Shown: positions 26,941 through 36,533, counted from the first letter of the stretch. The stretch: 64,000 nucleotides of DNA from Candidatus Melainabacteria bacterium (GCA_003151275.1 PLXC01000060.1:77098-141097); one strand, 5' to 3'. Program-made: numbers and translations. Notes: generated from the letters alone by a model not told the origin.

Positions 26941-27060
26941 GAGCCTTATTGCTAGTCGAAAAATACATAGAGTAAGGATTGCAACCTGATTACGTCCAAG
27001 AGCTAGAGACAGGATTTATACTGTAGGACTCACCGGTAACGCGGTGCCTGAGGATTTTCT

Positions 27061-30000
27061 TTGATAGACCTGCAAAAGCAATCTAGCGAACGCGCAGTCC
27101 GTTCGCCCCGCAAGTCATGGGGGTGGGTGATCGGGATCACGGCAGTTTTGGCTGTTGCACTTTATCTTACCTGTCATTTTTATCTTCAAAAAATTCTCAG
27201 CACCTGGTCGAAAACCAAACTCGAATATGTGATTGGGCAGAACATGCATCGCCAGGTGCAACTCGGAAGTGTCAGATGGAGCGTTGGTCTGCCAGGAATT
27301 ATTTTTCATGCCGACCGAATCACAGTAAACGAACTGAGTGGCAAGCCTTTCGTGATTGCCGGTCCGACAGAGATCGCTGTTGCTCTAATTCCCCTAATTC
27401 ATAGCAAAGAATTGATGGTCACTAATGTCAATTTCAACACGCCTGAAATCTGGGCAACACGCCTGACCAACACAAAATGGAACTTCTCTGATCTGCCGCA
27501 AATGCCAGCCTTAAAGGATTTATCACATCTCAGTGTGCACGGCGGCAAACTCCACGTCACTGACGCCAGAAAAGCGAAAGTGAAACTTGATTTTGATGCA
27601 ATCGAAGCAAAGCTGGATCGTCCTTTCTATCGAAAAGGTTGGCCGTTTGCTCTTTCGACAGACCTTAAGCATCCGACTTTTACAACTCACATTGAAGTTG
27701 ATGGCACAGGGCATGGTGATCCCAGTGACTGGAAGGATAACGAAGTTACTTTCAATACCAACCTAAAAAAACTGGTATTGGCTGATTTTGTTGATTTCAC
27801 GGGGCCGCTGGCCTTGCCTGATATTGGCAACCCGATCAATGCCAGCTTTTCAGGAGAAGGAACGCCAAGCAAAGGCTTTACAGCAAAAGCTTCCATAGAA
27901 GCGCCAAAGTTTACCTTTTCAGCCCAAAAAATCGAACATCTCGGTCCGTTACCCTTCTTGCCTGATAAAGAGGGCGTCTCAGCGCCTTTTGACAAGTCGG
28001 ATCTGAAGCTGACTAATGTTCACTTCGAATATCCGCAAGGCAAGCTAGCGATTAAGTCATTCAACGGCGAAGTCCATCTGACCAAACAAAAACTCTCCTT
28101 CGAAAAAGCAAAAGGCAGGTTTGGCCACAGCGAGTTCGAAGCGGATGGTTGGATCGACAGCAACCATAAAGCTGATATTCGCTACCATGGCAAACACATT
28201 TACTTGGATGAATTCAGGCAAACACTCGAAGCCTTGAAACTACCGGCACCATCGGTGGTGCACCAACCTCTATACGGCACGGTAAAGGAAGCCTTCCTGA
28301 CATTGAAGGGCGACTTGAATGGTCCCGCCGTCACAGTTAACGCTACACCTGACAGACTCTACTACATGCCCAATCAACCCAAGCGACTGTTCGAGTTGGG
28401 CGGTGGCAAAGTGAACTACGACGGCACCACAGCTACCTTTGAAAATTTAACTGGACGACTAGGCAAAGGCACATTCTCGCTTGACGGAAAGTCTGAACTA
28501 GGCGCCTCAGGCAAGGTCGATGTTCGCTTGAATAGTGACAATATCGATTTGGCTGACGTGAAATCTTTGATCAAAGAATTGAAAGTCGATAGTCCTCTCG
28601 TCAAAGAGGAAGCCTTATATGGCGAGATAAGAAGCGCTCGTGGGGAAATTAAGGGCACCATTAAAAACCCATCTATCACCTTGAAAGTGGTGCCAATTAA
28701 TTTGTACTATCAACCGACTGACTCGAAGTCACGCGTATTCGAAGTGAATGGCGGAGAAATAGGCATTGTCAATCAAACACTGGATTTCCACGATGCAACT
28801 GGCAACTTGGGAAGTGGGCGCTTCTGGCTGAATGGCACCGCCGGTCCCACGCCTTCATCTGCATTGAACCTGAAGATTCGCGCTGAAAATATCGATCTTT
28901 CCAACGTAAAAATGTCTCTCCAGTCGATGAAGGTGCAGTCTCCTCTTCTGGCTGAACAACTACTTTACGGCATTGTCAAAAAAGTGGACATGTCTATTCA
29001 GGGCAGCGCAAAATCTCCATTGATCACCATGGTGGCGTATCCCAAAGACCTGACTTATCAACCGCTTGGTTCTAGCCGAGCCGTTCACCTGACTTCGGGC
29101 AAAGTCACTTTTGATCACGACTCGTTAGCCTTGCAAGATGTTGATGTAGCCAGCCCGAGAAGCAAACTACGCACCAGTTTGACGATCAACAACTTGTCGA
29201 AGACAAGCACGATTTCTTCACTGAGCGTTGATACGCCCGGATTGGACCTAAGTGACTTGCACTCATACCTGGCTGCGCCTCGCACACCAAAAGTGGTGCG
29301 CGATCGCTATCTACAAGAAATGAAGTACTTCAACATTACCCCGCCGAAAGGCAAGGCTCATGGACATTTTACGGCGACAAGCAAGGGAAGCAATTTTACC
29401 ATCTTAGGCGATATGTCTTTCGAAGAGGTCGCTGCTCGAGTGGCTGGATTTCCTATGAACCACGTCAAAGGAAGATTCTTGACGGCCGGTAACAATCTTC
29501 GCATCGATAATCTCAGTGGCAATCTAGGCAAAACAGACTTTGCTGCGTCCGGTGAAGTTGACAATTTTGCCGATCGTCTGGCCAAATCGTATAACATCAA
29601 AGTCACTGCTCATGTTGATCTGAATGATTTTTTGAATGTCGTGGGTCAGCATGAAAATTCAACCCGCCAACTTATTTCATCAGGACCGGTGCCGATCACT
29701 GCCCAACTTAGTGGCACCGACAAAATGCTTACTGCAGTGTTCCAGGGTTCCGTTCCTGCTGATCAGGAATTCAGTTTTGTCGGTCCGTTTGGTGTGCTGT
29801 CGAAACCGAAAGGGGAGCCTGCCACTGCCTCAGGATCATTGGTACTTCAGGACAACAAAATAAGTCTGCAAAATGTGCAACTACAAGCAGGAATCGCCAT
29901 CATTCGCATTAACGGCACATATTCCTCGCCAACGACTGCCGATGGCGCTCCTGAAATCGATATCACTCTGGATTTGCCCAATCCAATTCAAGCTAAGAGC

Positions 30001-31233
30001 CTGGTGGCATTTTTGCCCGCCGGCACCATCGATAGTGGCTTGAAAAACCTCACCGGCAACATAAGCGGCAGCATCCAAATGAAAGGTCCAACCACAGCAC
30101 CAGCAGTGCGAGGCTCCGTCCACATCAACGATTTTGGAGTGCCAACATATAAACTAGGTCATGTGACTGGCGCAGTAAGCTCGACCGATTGGGTGACGGG
30201 CAACTCATCTGTAGCTGACGAAAGACAGTCCACTCCGTTTGATATAGACATCCAGTCCATGACGTTGAACAAATTATCCGTCAAAAATATCAAAGGAAAA
30301 CTTGTAGCCGGATATTACACAAGCAAAACCAACGAGAAAGTGCGAAATATTTCATTAAAGGATATTACCGCCGACATTGCAAAAGGAAAGTTGAAGATGC
30401 GCGGTTGGACGGCGCAGGACAAGCCGCTGTTCGGTGGATCAGCAGATATAAGTGGCGTCGACGCCAATCAACTATTCACCGAACTATTCGACCAGCCTAA
30501 TGAAATTACCGGCACGATGCAAGCACACATTCGCTTCCGCGCCGACATAGGCCCAGGAAAAAATGTCTATGACACGCTCGAAGTGCCGGCACCCGACGCA
30601 ACTGACCCAAGCCCTAATGCGCACCTACCAAGCAGTTTTAAATTGGAAAATGGTCGAGTGGCGAGATTTAGTTTGCTGCAACGAAGAATAGATCAGGCTA
30701 ACTTGCTTAAAGGCGGCATTCTTGATTTCAATATAAACAACTTCTTGCAGAGTGTGGCACCGGTTACAGAAGGCAATTACAAATCAATTATCGGTACCTT
30801 CGTTTTGAAACCAGGTTTGAAAGCAGCCTTTGGCAATGCGGATCCAGACATGGCCAGGTTTGGACCCGTTGAATTTAATGGGGAAGAACTGAGAATGCGG
30901 TCTTCTGGAACGATCGACTTCAAGCAAAATACAATGAAGATTGAAGTGGTCGGAAACATTCCCCGTACCTCAACCAGAGGATTCTTTGGCAAAGCGGGGT
31001 CGCTATTTAGTATTAATGGTTTACTTGGCGTTCTGGATGGATTGCCGATTATGCCAAAGATCTGGCCGGAAAATAAACCACGCACCTTCCAATTCAAAAT
31101 CGCAGCGGCGTTGGATAAGCCACAGCAAATGAACAAATCAATTTACGACACATTCAAGTGGTTGCCGAATCAAAAAGACGCCACTGCTCACCCGACCTTG
31201 GCTGGCAGTCCTTCCCCGTCTGCTAACGGATAG
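27061..31233 (+). CDS. large AsmA/TamB-like envelope protein
   Basis: 1390 residues, TTG start with GAGG seven bases upstream. A basic N-terminus is followed by one membrane anchor (WVIGITAVLAVALYLTCHFYL, ~23-43); the remainder is predicted beta-rich and periplasmic. The region after the anchor (LGSVRWSVGLPGIIFHADRI, then VNFNTPEIWATR) is the AsmA N-terminal pattern. Residues ~400-750 contain three ~117-residue repeats, each beginning LYG[TEI][VI] and containing a [LI][YT]YQP or LYYMP motif. The C-terminal ~150 residues (FGPVEFNGEELRMRSSGTI and so on) resemble the AsmA C-terminal domain. Relatives form lipid-conducting grooves between inner and outer membranes. This suggests a two-membrane envelope. 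No partner such as TamA is nearby. Confidence 0.85.
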   Translation: MIDLQKQSSERAVRSPRKSWGWVIGITAVLAVALYLTCHFYLQKILSTWSKTKLEYVIGQNMHRQVQLGSVRWSVGLPGIIFHADRITVNELSGKPFVIAGPTEIAVALIPLIHSKELMVTNVNFNTPEIWATRLTNTKWNFSDLPQMPALKDLSHLSVHGGKLHVTDARKAKVKLDFDAIEAKLDRPFYRKGWPFALSTDLKHPTFTTHIEVDGTGHGDPSDWKDNEVTFNTNLKKLVLADFVDFTGPLALPDIGNPINASFSGEGTPSKGFTAKASIEAPKFTFSAQKIEHLGPLPFLPDKEGVSAPFDKSDLKLTNVHFEYPQGKLAIKSFNGEVHLTKQKLSFEKAKGRFGHSEFEADGWIDSNHKADIRYHGKHIYLDEFRQTLEALKLPAPSVVHQPLYGTVKEAFLTLKGDLNGPAVTVNATPDRLYYMPNQPKRLFELGGGKVNYDGTTATFENLTGRLGKGTFSLDGKSELGASGKVDVRLNSDNIDLADVKSLIKELKVDSPLVKEEALYGEIRSARGEIKGTIKNPSITLKVVPINLYYQPTDSKSRVFEVNGGEIGIVNQTLDFHDATGNLGSGRFWLNGTAGPTPSSALNLKIRAENIDLSNVKMSLQSMKVQSPLLAEQLLYGIVKKVDMSIQGSAKSPLITMVAYPKDLTYQPLGSSRAVHLTSGKVTFDHDSLALQDVDVASPRSKLRTSLTINNLSKTSTISSLSVDTPGLDLSDLHSYLAAPRTPKVVRDRYLQEMKYFNITPPKGKAHGHFTATSKGSNFTILGDMSFEEVAARVAGFPMNHVKGRFLTAGNNLRIDNLSGNLGKTDFAASGEVDNFADRLAKSYNIKVTAHVDLNDFLNVVGQHENSTRQLISSGPVPITAQLSGTDKMLTAVFQGSVPADQEFSFVGPFGVLSKPKGEPATASGSLVLQDNKISLQNVQLQAGIAIIRINGTYSSPTTADGAPEIDITLDLPNPIQAKSLVAFLPAGTIDSGLKNLTGNISGSIQMKGPTTAPAVRGSVHINDFGVPTYKLGHVTGAVSSTDWVTGNSSVADERQSTPFDIDIQSMTLNKLSVKNIKGKLVAGYYTSKTNEKVRNISLKDITADIAKGKLKMRGWTAQDKPLFGGSADISGVDANQLFTELFDQPNEITGTMQAHIRFRADIGPGKNVYDTLEVPAPDATDPSPNAHLPSSFKLENGRVARFSLLQRRIDQANLLKGGILDFNINNFLQSVAPVTEGNYKSIIGTFVLKPGLKAAFGNADPDMARFGPVEFNGEELRMRSSGTIDFKQNTMKIEVVGNIPRTSTRGFFGKAGSLFSINGLLGVLDGLPIMPKIWPENKPRTFQFKIAAALDKPQQMNKSIYDTFKWLPNQKDATAHPTLAGSPSPSANG

Positions 31234-31425
31234 AAGGAGCGCGCATCTGGCATCCCAGGTTAGCCCAAGCAGCTTCGTTGCATGGCACCAAGCATGGTAT
31301 CCAAATGGTGCCCTTGGCAAACATTTAGATTTCATTGTGAATTGTCGTGATCGGCAGGCATTCCGAAACACAATCAGTCTGTCGGCGTCTTTGTACATAT
31401 CCCTTTGCAGACGCAGGAGCTTGAA

Positions 31426-31875
31426 ATGAAGAACTTATTTATGGCAGCAGTATGTGGAGCATTGCTCCTTGGCGGTTGTTCAAGCTCGGCTGAGGAGAAA
31501 GTTGGTCATGTGGCAAATTCTGTCCAAGAAACCTCCGACAAGACCTTCAAAAAAGATGTTCTCTCGTCCACTGAGCCAGTACTGGTAGACTTCTACGCCA
31601 CGTGGTGCCCGCCGTGCAGAAAAATGTCGCCAATCGTTGATCAAGTGGCTGAACAGTTCGATGGGAAAATAAAAGTGTTCAAAGTCGATGTGGACAAAAA
31701 TCCTCTTGTCTCTCAAGCCCTGGCAATTGAATCTATCCCGACCTTGGTTGTGTTCAAAAACGGCCAACCTGTGACTGCCTCGGCCGGTGCAATAGCAAAA
31801 TCCGAGTTGGTTGCGTTGCTCCAAGAAGCATTGCCTGCGACCGTTGCAGGTCACAAGGACAAGAACGCACTCTAA
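31426..31875 (+). CDS. thioredoxin-fold lipoprotein
   Basis: 149 residues from the ATG at 31426, with AGGAG eight bases upstream. The leader ends with a lipobox (ALLLGGC, Cys18), so the protein should be lipid-anchored on the outer face of the inner membrane or in the outer membrane. A complete thioredoxin fold follows, with active site WCPPC (Cys60 and Cys63; thioredoxin usually has WCGPC) and the cis-Pro loop ESIPTLVVFKNG. It probably acts as an extracytoplasmic thiol reductase or oxidoreductase. It stands alone, 190 bases after the AsmA-like gene. Confidence 0.92.
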   Translation: MKNLFMAAVCGALLLGGCSSSAEEKVGHVANSVQETSDKTFKKDVLSSTEPVLVDFYATWCPPCRKMSPIVDQVAEQFDGKIKVFKVDVDKNPLVSQALAIESIPTLVVFKNGQPVTASAGAIAKSELVALLQEALPATVAGHKDKNAL

Positions 31876-31966
31876 TTTCTCAACTAGAAGGGAAAAATTT
31901 ATTTACAGTCGACCCCATATTTCGTATTTTTACGTCATCCTAAACAAAGAACCCTAGGAGGTGTCT

Positions 31967-32125
31967 ATGACCGAAAGTGATAAAGGAACAAAGACTGCTG
32001 AAAAAGAAGACGTCAAAAAAGATGACAAACAGCAAGTCAATGACAAACAGAACGAACAGAACAAACAGAACAAAGAAGAGCAAACTAAGAAGCCAAGCTC
32101 CGGTGGATGCTGCGGCGGTCACTAA
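31967..32125 (+). CDS. small hydrophilic protein with Cys-Cys C-terminus
   Basis: 52 residues. A near-perfect Shine-Dalgarno (AGGAGGTG) sits five bases before the ATG, strong evidence for translation. The protein is almost entirely Lys, Glu, Asp, Gln and Asn and surely disordered, then ends with SSGGCCGGH. The terminal Gly-Cys-Cys-Gly-Gly-His could bind a metal or be a site of modification or attachment. No family is recognised. It is followed by two GC-rich hairpins. Confidence 0.72.
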   Translation: MTESDKGTKTAEKEDVKKDDKQQVNDKQNEQNKQNKEEQTKKPSSGGCCGGH

Positions 32126-32159
32126 GTTCTGAAGTCGCAACAACAACAAACATAAGATC

Positions 32160-32231
32160 AGAGGCGCGGTTGTAAGACTGCGCCTCTCGTCATTTAGATC
32201 TAAAGGCGCAGGCAGGGCAGGGCTGCGCCTT
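32160..32231. terminator. two consecutive GC-rich hairpins
   Basis: AGAGGCGC (32160-32167) pairs with GCGCCTCT (32180-32187), and AAGGCGCAG (32203-32211) pairs with CTGCGCCTT (32223-32231). They lie between the small Cys-Cys protein and the convergent small minus-strand gene and could terminate both; U tracts are weak on either strand. Confidence 0.5.
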
Positions 32232-32323
32232 GTCTTATATGAGCATCAAAACTGATTTCATCTTCAAAACTTATTTCATTGACGACAATTGTTATCAATG
32301 CGGCATTGAATAAAAGGCTCGCT

Positions 32324-32509
32324 CTAGGCAGCTTCTCTATTGTGACCGGCTCGATCAACATTTCCGTTTGGCGAGTAAAAATAGATTTTGTCTTGTGCAT
32401 CTTCAACGAAGTGAATGAATTCACGGAATTGAACCTTCAGCACTCTTTTCAGATCCTTAGGCAATTCGTTGACATCTGTTGTGTATGTCTCTGATTGCGA
32501 TGTATACAT
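32324..32509 (-). CDS. small uncharacterised protein
   Basis: 61 residues from the ATG at 32509, selected because TTGAGGT precedes it by seven bases. The frame stays open to 32608 (94 residues) but that start has no ribosome binding site. The sequence is balanced and folded-looking: MYTSQSETYTTDVNELPKDL, then a helix RVLKVQFREFIHFVEDAQD and a strand KIYFYSPNG. No family was recognised and there is no signal peptide or membrane segment. Confidence 0.6.
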   Translation of the reverse strand: MYTSQSETYTTDVNELPKDLKRVLKVQFREFIHFVEDAQDKIYFYSPNGNVDRAGHNREAA

Positions 32510-32727
32510 GGCACTTACCTCAAATTCTTCACTACGAACGACGCCGTGAAAAACGACATAGTTCCAAAGGGGCACAGGGGTTTTATCATTTTTGCTGTGG
32601 ATAACCATATAGCTTTAATAGGAAACTCATTTGCGGTCGCTTGCGTCACCATGCTCGGTGCAAAAGTAAATCACAAAAATACAGTCGTTAGGGAAAGAGT
32701 TCTCGGCGATCATTGGAGGAATGTTTT

Positions 32728-33264
32728 ATGGCAAAGCTGTTAACGGGTATATTCCGCAGTCGCGCGAGCGCTATGACGGCAGTAGAAGACCTAATTCGTC
32801 ATGGTTTTTCACAAGATGACATCAGTCTCTTGATGTCAGAAACAACTCGCGGACGCGAGTTCATGGTTGACGAATCAACTAAAGCTCCAGAAGGCTTAGC
32901 CGCTGGCGCAGCAATCGGGGGCGCCTTGGGCGCCATCGCACTTGGTTTGACCGCTACCGGTTTGTTAGCAGCCCCAGCTATTGGCTTGTTCGCGGCAGGA
33001 CAATGGTTGGCTATGCTAGCTGGATTCGGCGCCGGCGCTTTAGGCGGTGGCTTGATTGGTGGTCTGGTCGGCTTAGGTATTCCTGAGCACGAAGCAGAGC
33101 TGTACCGTGGAGAAATTGAAAAGGGCGGCATCCTTTTGGGAATATACGCCGACGAAGACGAGAAAGTGAAAGAAGCTCATAGACTTCTTGAAGCCAATGG
33201 CGCAGAACACGTGAAATCTGAAAACGTCAAAGACGAAGTCAGAAAGATCGAAAAAGTTCGCTAA
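32728..33264 (+). CDS. glycine-zipper general-stress-type protein
   Basis: 178 residues from the ATG at 32728, with GGAGG nine bases upstream. The N-terminal ~45 residues (LLTGIFRSRASAMTAVEDLI, then GFSQDDISLLM) and the C-terminal ~50 (EKGGILLGIYADEDEKVKEA) form the two halves of a ferredoxin-like fold seen in YflT/general-stress-type proteins. Between them lies a Gly/Ala-rich glycine-zipper hydrophobic stretch (~60-125), likely two membrane helices. Relatives occur widely in stress-induced operons; the biochemical role is unknown. It is followed directly by a strong terminator. Confidence 0.82.
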   Translation: MAKLLTGIFRSRASAMTAVEDLIRHGFSQDDISLLMSETTRGREFMVDESTKAPEGLAAGAAIGGALGAIALGLTATGLLAAPAIGLFAAGQWLAMLAGFGAGALGGGLIGGLVGLGIPEHEAELYRGEIEKGGILLGIYADEDEKVKEAHRLLEANGAEHVKSENVKDEVRKIEKVR

Positions 33265-33282
33265 ATTTCAAAGCGCAATAAC

Positions 33283-33322
33283 AAGAGAAGCCGCCTTTTC
33301 AGGCGGCTTCTCTTATGCTTTT
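33283..33322. terminator. intrinsic terminator between convergent genes
   Basis: A perfect 14-base stem (33283-33296 with 33301-33314; AAGAGAAGCCGCCT) encloses a TTTC loop and is followed by ATGCTTTTT. It should end transcription of the stress-type gene. Confidence 0.9.
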
Positions 33323-33354
33323 TGGGTTTCCGAGGCAGCCTATCTGGCAACCCC

Positions 33355-34353
33355 TTAGGATTTCTCTTGTGGTTGAGGAATCTTTGCCACGATCTTGCCG
33401 CGTACATGGCGCATTGAGAGTCGGACTAAAGCATCAGGAATGTCTTCCAGATTTACCACTTCTTCAACCATCGGTTTGACTAACCCTTTCGCGGCTAGCG
33501 CACCAAATTCCATGCCGATCCTGGCTAGATCGTCTTGGGCTGTAATGTCTCCGCAAGTGTAAGCACCGCCTAAAGCGACTTCGTGTACAGAGATCGCTTT
33601 CTCTCCTGGGCTTAGCTTGGAGATATCAGGCATTCCTGCCACACAAGCGATAGCGCCATTGAAGGCCAACATATCAAGAGCGGCAGTAGCACTCTCGCTG
33701 CTCACTGTATCAATGATGTAATCGACACCACGATTCTGAGTGATTTCGTCAATCGCTTGCTTCACGTTTTCAGTTTGATAGTCAATAATCTCAGTGGCAC
33801 CAAGGTTTTTAACGAAGTTGACGTTGTGCTTAGAGCAGGTAGTGATGATCCTCAAACCGGCTACTTTTGACAGTTGAATGGCAAACCCACCCACTCCGCC
33901 AGCGCCGCCAAGGATCAAAATTGTTTTGTCTTTCTGCACATGCAACTTTCTGTGCAGCGCTTGATATGCGGTGAAACCAGCACAGGGCAGGGCAGCCGCA
34001 TCAGTATAGGACAGACCATCAGGTAGCCAGGCTAATGTGCGTGTAGTGACGATAGCGTATTGACTGTATCCACCTTGCTTGGAGTGATCACCGTGGTAAT
34101 AAACGGGATCTCCAACTTGCCATTCGTCCACTCCCTTACCAACGCTATCGATGACTCCGGCTACATCGAGCCCGAGGATCATTGGATAGTCCCAGCCTGG
34201 GTAGCCTGACGCCGCAAGTTTGTAGTCAACGGGATTTAAACCGACGGCAAAGACCTTGACACGAACCTCGCCAGCAGCTGGCTTGGGCTGTTCAACATCT
34301 GACGTATAAAGTGATTCCGGCGTACCGGGCTTATCTAGGACAAGTGCTTTCAT
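33355..34353 (-). CDS. zinc-free MDR oxidoreductase (NADPH:quinone reductase-like)
   Basis: 332 residues. The medium-chain dehydrogenase fold is clear: a GroES-like N-terminal half (VKVFAVGLNPVDYKL, GLDVAGVIDSVGKGV) and a Rossmann half with ILILGGAGGVGGFAIQLSKVAG, the AxxGxxG-type NADPH motif. The structural and catalytic zinc cysteines of alcohol dehydrogenases are absent, as in quinone oxidoreductases and enoyl reductases. It should reduce quinones or alpha,beta-unsaturated carbonyls with NAD(P)H. Convergent with the stress-type gene; it stands alone. Confidence 0.92.
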   Translation of the reverse strand: MKALVLDKPGTPESLYTSDVEQPKPAAGEVRVKVFAVGLNPVDYKLAASGYPGWDYPMILGLDVAGVIDSVGKGVDEWQVGDPVYYHGDHSKQGGYSQYAIVTTRTLAWLPDGLSYTDAAALPCAGFTAYQALHRKLHVQKDKTILILGGAGGVGGFAIQLSKVAGLRIITTCSKHNVNFVKNLGATEIIDYQTENVKQAIDEITQNRGVDYIIDTVSSESATAALDMLAFNGAIACVAGMPDISKLSPGEKAISVHEVALGGAYTCGDITAQDDLARIGMEFGALAAKGLVKPMVEEVVNLEDIPDALVRLSMRHVRGKIVAKIPQPQEKS

Positions 34354-34723
34354 CTAAGAACTCCGAATCCATGTGAGGAAATCCATTCTAACTGCAACTA
34401 TTGGAACGACATGCAGCAGTTGTTCTTTCTTTATTATGCTGTGCATTAGGAAACTTGCACTAATCAAGACTTTCGAACAAGAGCTGCATAGATACCTGGT
34501 TACGACAGTTTTCGTAAAAAAAATAGAAGTTCGATTTGTTAAGAGATAAGAACTGACAACCTCCACGGCTAAACTAGAAAATCTGTTCACTATATGGTTT
34601 AAGGGCGTTGTCACTGCAAGAAACACTCGTCGTGTATGAGCAATTGACTGGGTTTGCGCGGAGTTGCAAGGGCGCAGAAGCCAACGAGCACTTTTATAAC
34701 ATCGGTCTTTGGAGACGTCTTTA
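34354..34723. other. divergent intergenic region
   Basis: 370 bases between the divergent oxidoreductase and the HFDADG-motif protein; promoters for both are expected. A minus-strand 90-codon frame (34354-34626) ends exactly at the oxidoreductase start, but its composition looks non-coding and it has no ribosome binding site. Confidence 0.35.
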
Positions 34724-35665
34724 GTGCAGTACGTAGCTTACGAGCAATCAAAATCTATAGCAAATATCGTTGTCGATGGCTCAGCAAACGCATGCACTGA
34801 GCTAGTTCTCTCACACTGGCAAAATAGTGCAAGTCCAGACGATTTGCGTGCCGACTTGTCGGCCGAAATTGTTTTCAACTATTTAGCCCGTCCTGATTTG
34901 CATGTGTCAGCTCAAGCGACAACGAACAATCACTTCGACGCTGACGGCTTAGTTGGCATCTATACCTTGATCAATCCACTGGAAGCAGCGGAAATGCGCG
35001 GTCTTCTGATCGATATTGCCGGCGCCGGAGATTTTGACGTGTATCAAGACAGGGATGCGGCGAGAGTTAGTTTCGTTCTTGATGCATGGACGCAGCCAGC
35101 TAATTCTCCCCTCAATAAAAACGTCTTCGCTCAGGATTATCCCAGTGTGGCCAACGTTCTCTACGAAGAATTGCTACCGCGATTTTCAAAAATCATTGAG
35201 AAGATTGATAGTCTGGAACACTTTTGGATCGCCCAAGATGAACATCTTGATGCCAGCGAAGAAGCATTTAGCAAGGGACGTTTCAAGCTCAAAGAAATTG
35301 CCCAAAATGATTTAGCAATCGTTACCATGCCTGACTCTAACACTACTCCTGCCAACGCAGTTCATCGCATGGCAATCCACAATCAAACCAACTGCATGAG
35401 AATTCTTTTGATGCAGGAAAATAATTACGAACTCTACTTTCGATACGAGACATGGGTGCAATATCACTCACGGGTTTTGACGCAGCGTAAGGATCTGAAG
35501 CCCTTGGCGGAGAAACTTACTAAACAAGAGTCAATGGATGGTGTGTGGTCCTTCGGTGGTATAAATGACCTCACTCCAGCGTTGAAATTGACCGGCGCAC
35601 CACTGAGCAAGATCCCGTTTGACAGTTTCAAGAGTCAGGTATTGGAATTTCTGACAGAGGAGTAG
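34724..35665 (+). CDS. uncharacterised protein with HFDADG motif (DUF6687-like)
   Basis: 313 residues from a GTG at 34724 with GGAG nine bases upstream; a TTG at 34709 would add five residues. The N-terminal third contains NNHFDADGLVGIYTLINP, close to the His-Asp-Asp motif of DHH-type phosphoesterases and to the DUF6687 group, then GLLIDIAGAGDFDVY. The C-terminal part contains CMRILLMQENNYELYFRYET and VWSFGG. Metal-dependent hydrolase activity is possible from the HFDADG segment but unproven. No signal peptide. Family naming is from memory of the motif only. Confidence 0.7.
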   Translation: MQYVAYEQSKSIANIVVDGSANACTELVLSHWQNSASPDDLRADLSAEIVFNYLARPDLHVSAQATTNNHFDADGLVGIYTLINPLEAAEMRGLLIDIAGAGDFDVYQDRDAARVSFVLDAWTQPANSPLNKNVFAQDYPSVANVLYEELLPRFSKIIEKIDSLEHFWIAQDEHLDASEEAFSKGRFKLKEIAQNDLAIVTMPDSNTTPANAVHRMAIHNQTNCMRILLMQENNYELYFRYETWVQYHSRVLTQRKDLKPLAEKLTKQESMDGVWSFGGINDLTPALKLTGAPLSKIPFDSFKSQVLEFLTEE

Positions 35666-35734
35666 ACTAAAGACGACTAAGTGGTGCCTATCTTAGGTAA
35701 GAAAGCTGTATTGCTGCCATGGAAAGTAAGGTTA

Positions 35735-35845
35735 GGTGCCGGCAGGATACTGGCGCTGCCAGGTTAGGGACAGATGCCGGCAACGATGCCGGCAACGATG
35801 CCGGCGCTCCCAGGTGCCGGCTAGGATGACGCTCCAAGATGAGGA
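35735..35845 (+). repeat. family-B GCCGGC repeat cluster
   Basis: Repeats of GATGCCGGCAAC and GGTGCCGGC with GGCGCTCCCAGG spacers, five GCCGGC or related words in about 110 bases. The unit GGTGCCGGCAAGGATGCCGG recurs at 38668-38697. It fills the gap before the HD hydrolase gene. Confidence 0.75.
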
Positions 35846-35855
35846 TAGTGAGTAG

Positions 35856-36533
35856 ATGAATTTAGAAATAGTTCGATCAGCAAAAGAGAGCGAAGTTATT
35901 CAACGCACTGAAGAATTTGTGCGCGAAACATTGAAGGCAGATTCAACCGGGCATGATTGGTGGCACATCAATCGGGTGCGAAACGTTGCCGTGCGACTGG
36001 CAAAGTCAGAAGGCGCGGATCAATATGTAGTTGAACTTGCCGCGCTGCTGCATGATATAGCTGATTGGAAGTTTAATGACGGTGACATCACAGTTGGTGC
36101 CACGAAATCACGCGAGTGGTTGGCTTCTCTTGACGTTGAAGAATCGATACGAGAACGTGTCGCCCAAATCATCTTAACTGTCTCATTCAAAGGCGCAGAC
36201 GTGAAGAACGAAGTAGATACACTGGAAGGGCAAGTCGTTCAAGACGCGGATCGCATTGACGCTCTTGGCGCTATCGGTATCGCCCGCACATTTGCTTATG
36301 GAGGGCATTTCAATCGCTCCATGTACGATCCAGATGAAGCGCCAGTTCAGCATGAAACCTTCGAACAATATAAAAGCAGCAAAGGTACGACGATCAACCA
36401 CTTCTACGAAAAGCTGCTGCTGCTAAAAGACAGGCTAAATACAAAATCCGCAAAACAGTTCGCCGAAAGTAGACACCGGTTCGTGGAGGAGTTTCTTCAA
36501 GAGTTCTATGATGAATGGGACGGGCGCAAGTAG
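35856..36533 (+). CDS. HD-domain phosphohydrolase
   Basis: 225 residues. The metal-binding HD motif set is complete: His37 in GHDWWH, His66-Asp67 in ALLHDIADW, and a later Asp near 130 (QDADRIDALGAIG). This arrangement matches the YedJ/uncharacterised HD family acting on nucleotides or other phosphoesters; substrate unknown. The ATG at 35856 is preceded by GAGGATAGTGAG. It is encoded upstream of, and in the same direction as, the phosphate uptake pair, with an 80-base gap. Confidence 0.9.
   Translation: MNLEIVRSAKESEVIQRTEEFVRETLKADSTGHDWWHINRVRNVAVRLAKSEGADQYVVELAALLHDIADWKFNDGDITVGATKSREWLASLDVEESIRERVAQIILTVSFKGADVKNEVDTLEGQVVQDADRIDALGAIGIARTFAYGGHFNRSMYDPDEAPVQHETFEQYKSSKGTTINHFYEKLLLLKDRLNTKSAKQFAESRHRFVEEFLQEFYDEWDGRK

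Noticed and set aside
34354..34626. 90-codon minus-strand frame directly upstream of the quinone oxidoreductase
   Set aside because: Ends at the oxidoreductase start but has no ribosome binding site and reads like intergenic DNA.
35735..35845. CRISPR-like array
   Set aside because: Units are short, GC-rich and directly abutting without unique spacers; they are simple dispersed repeats.
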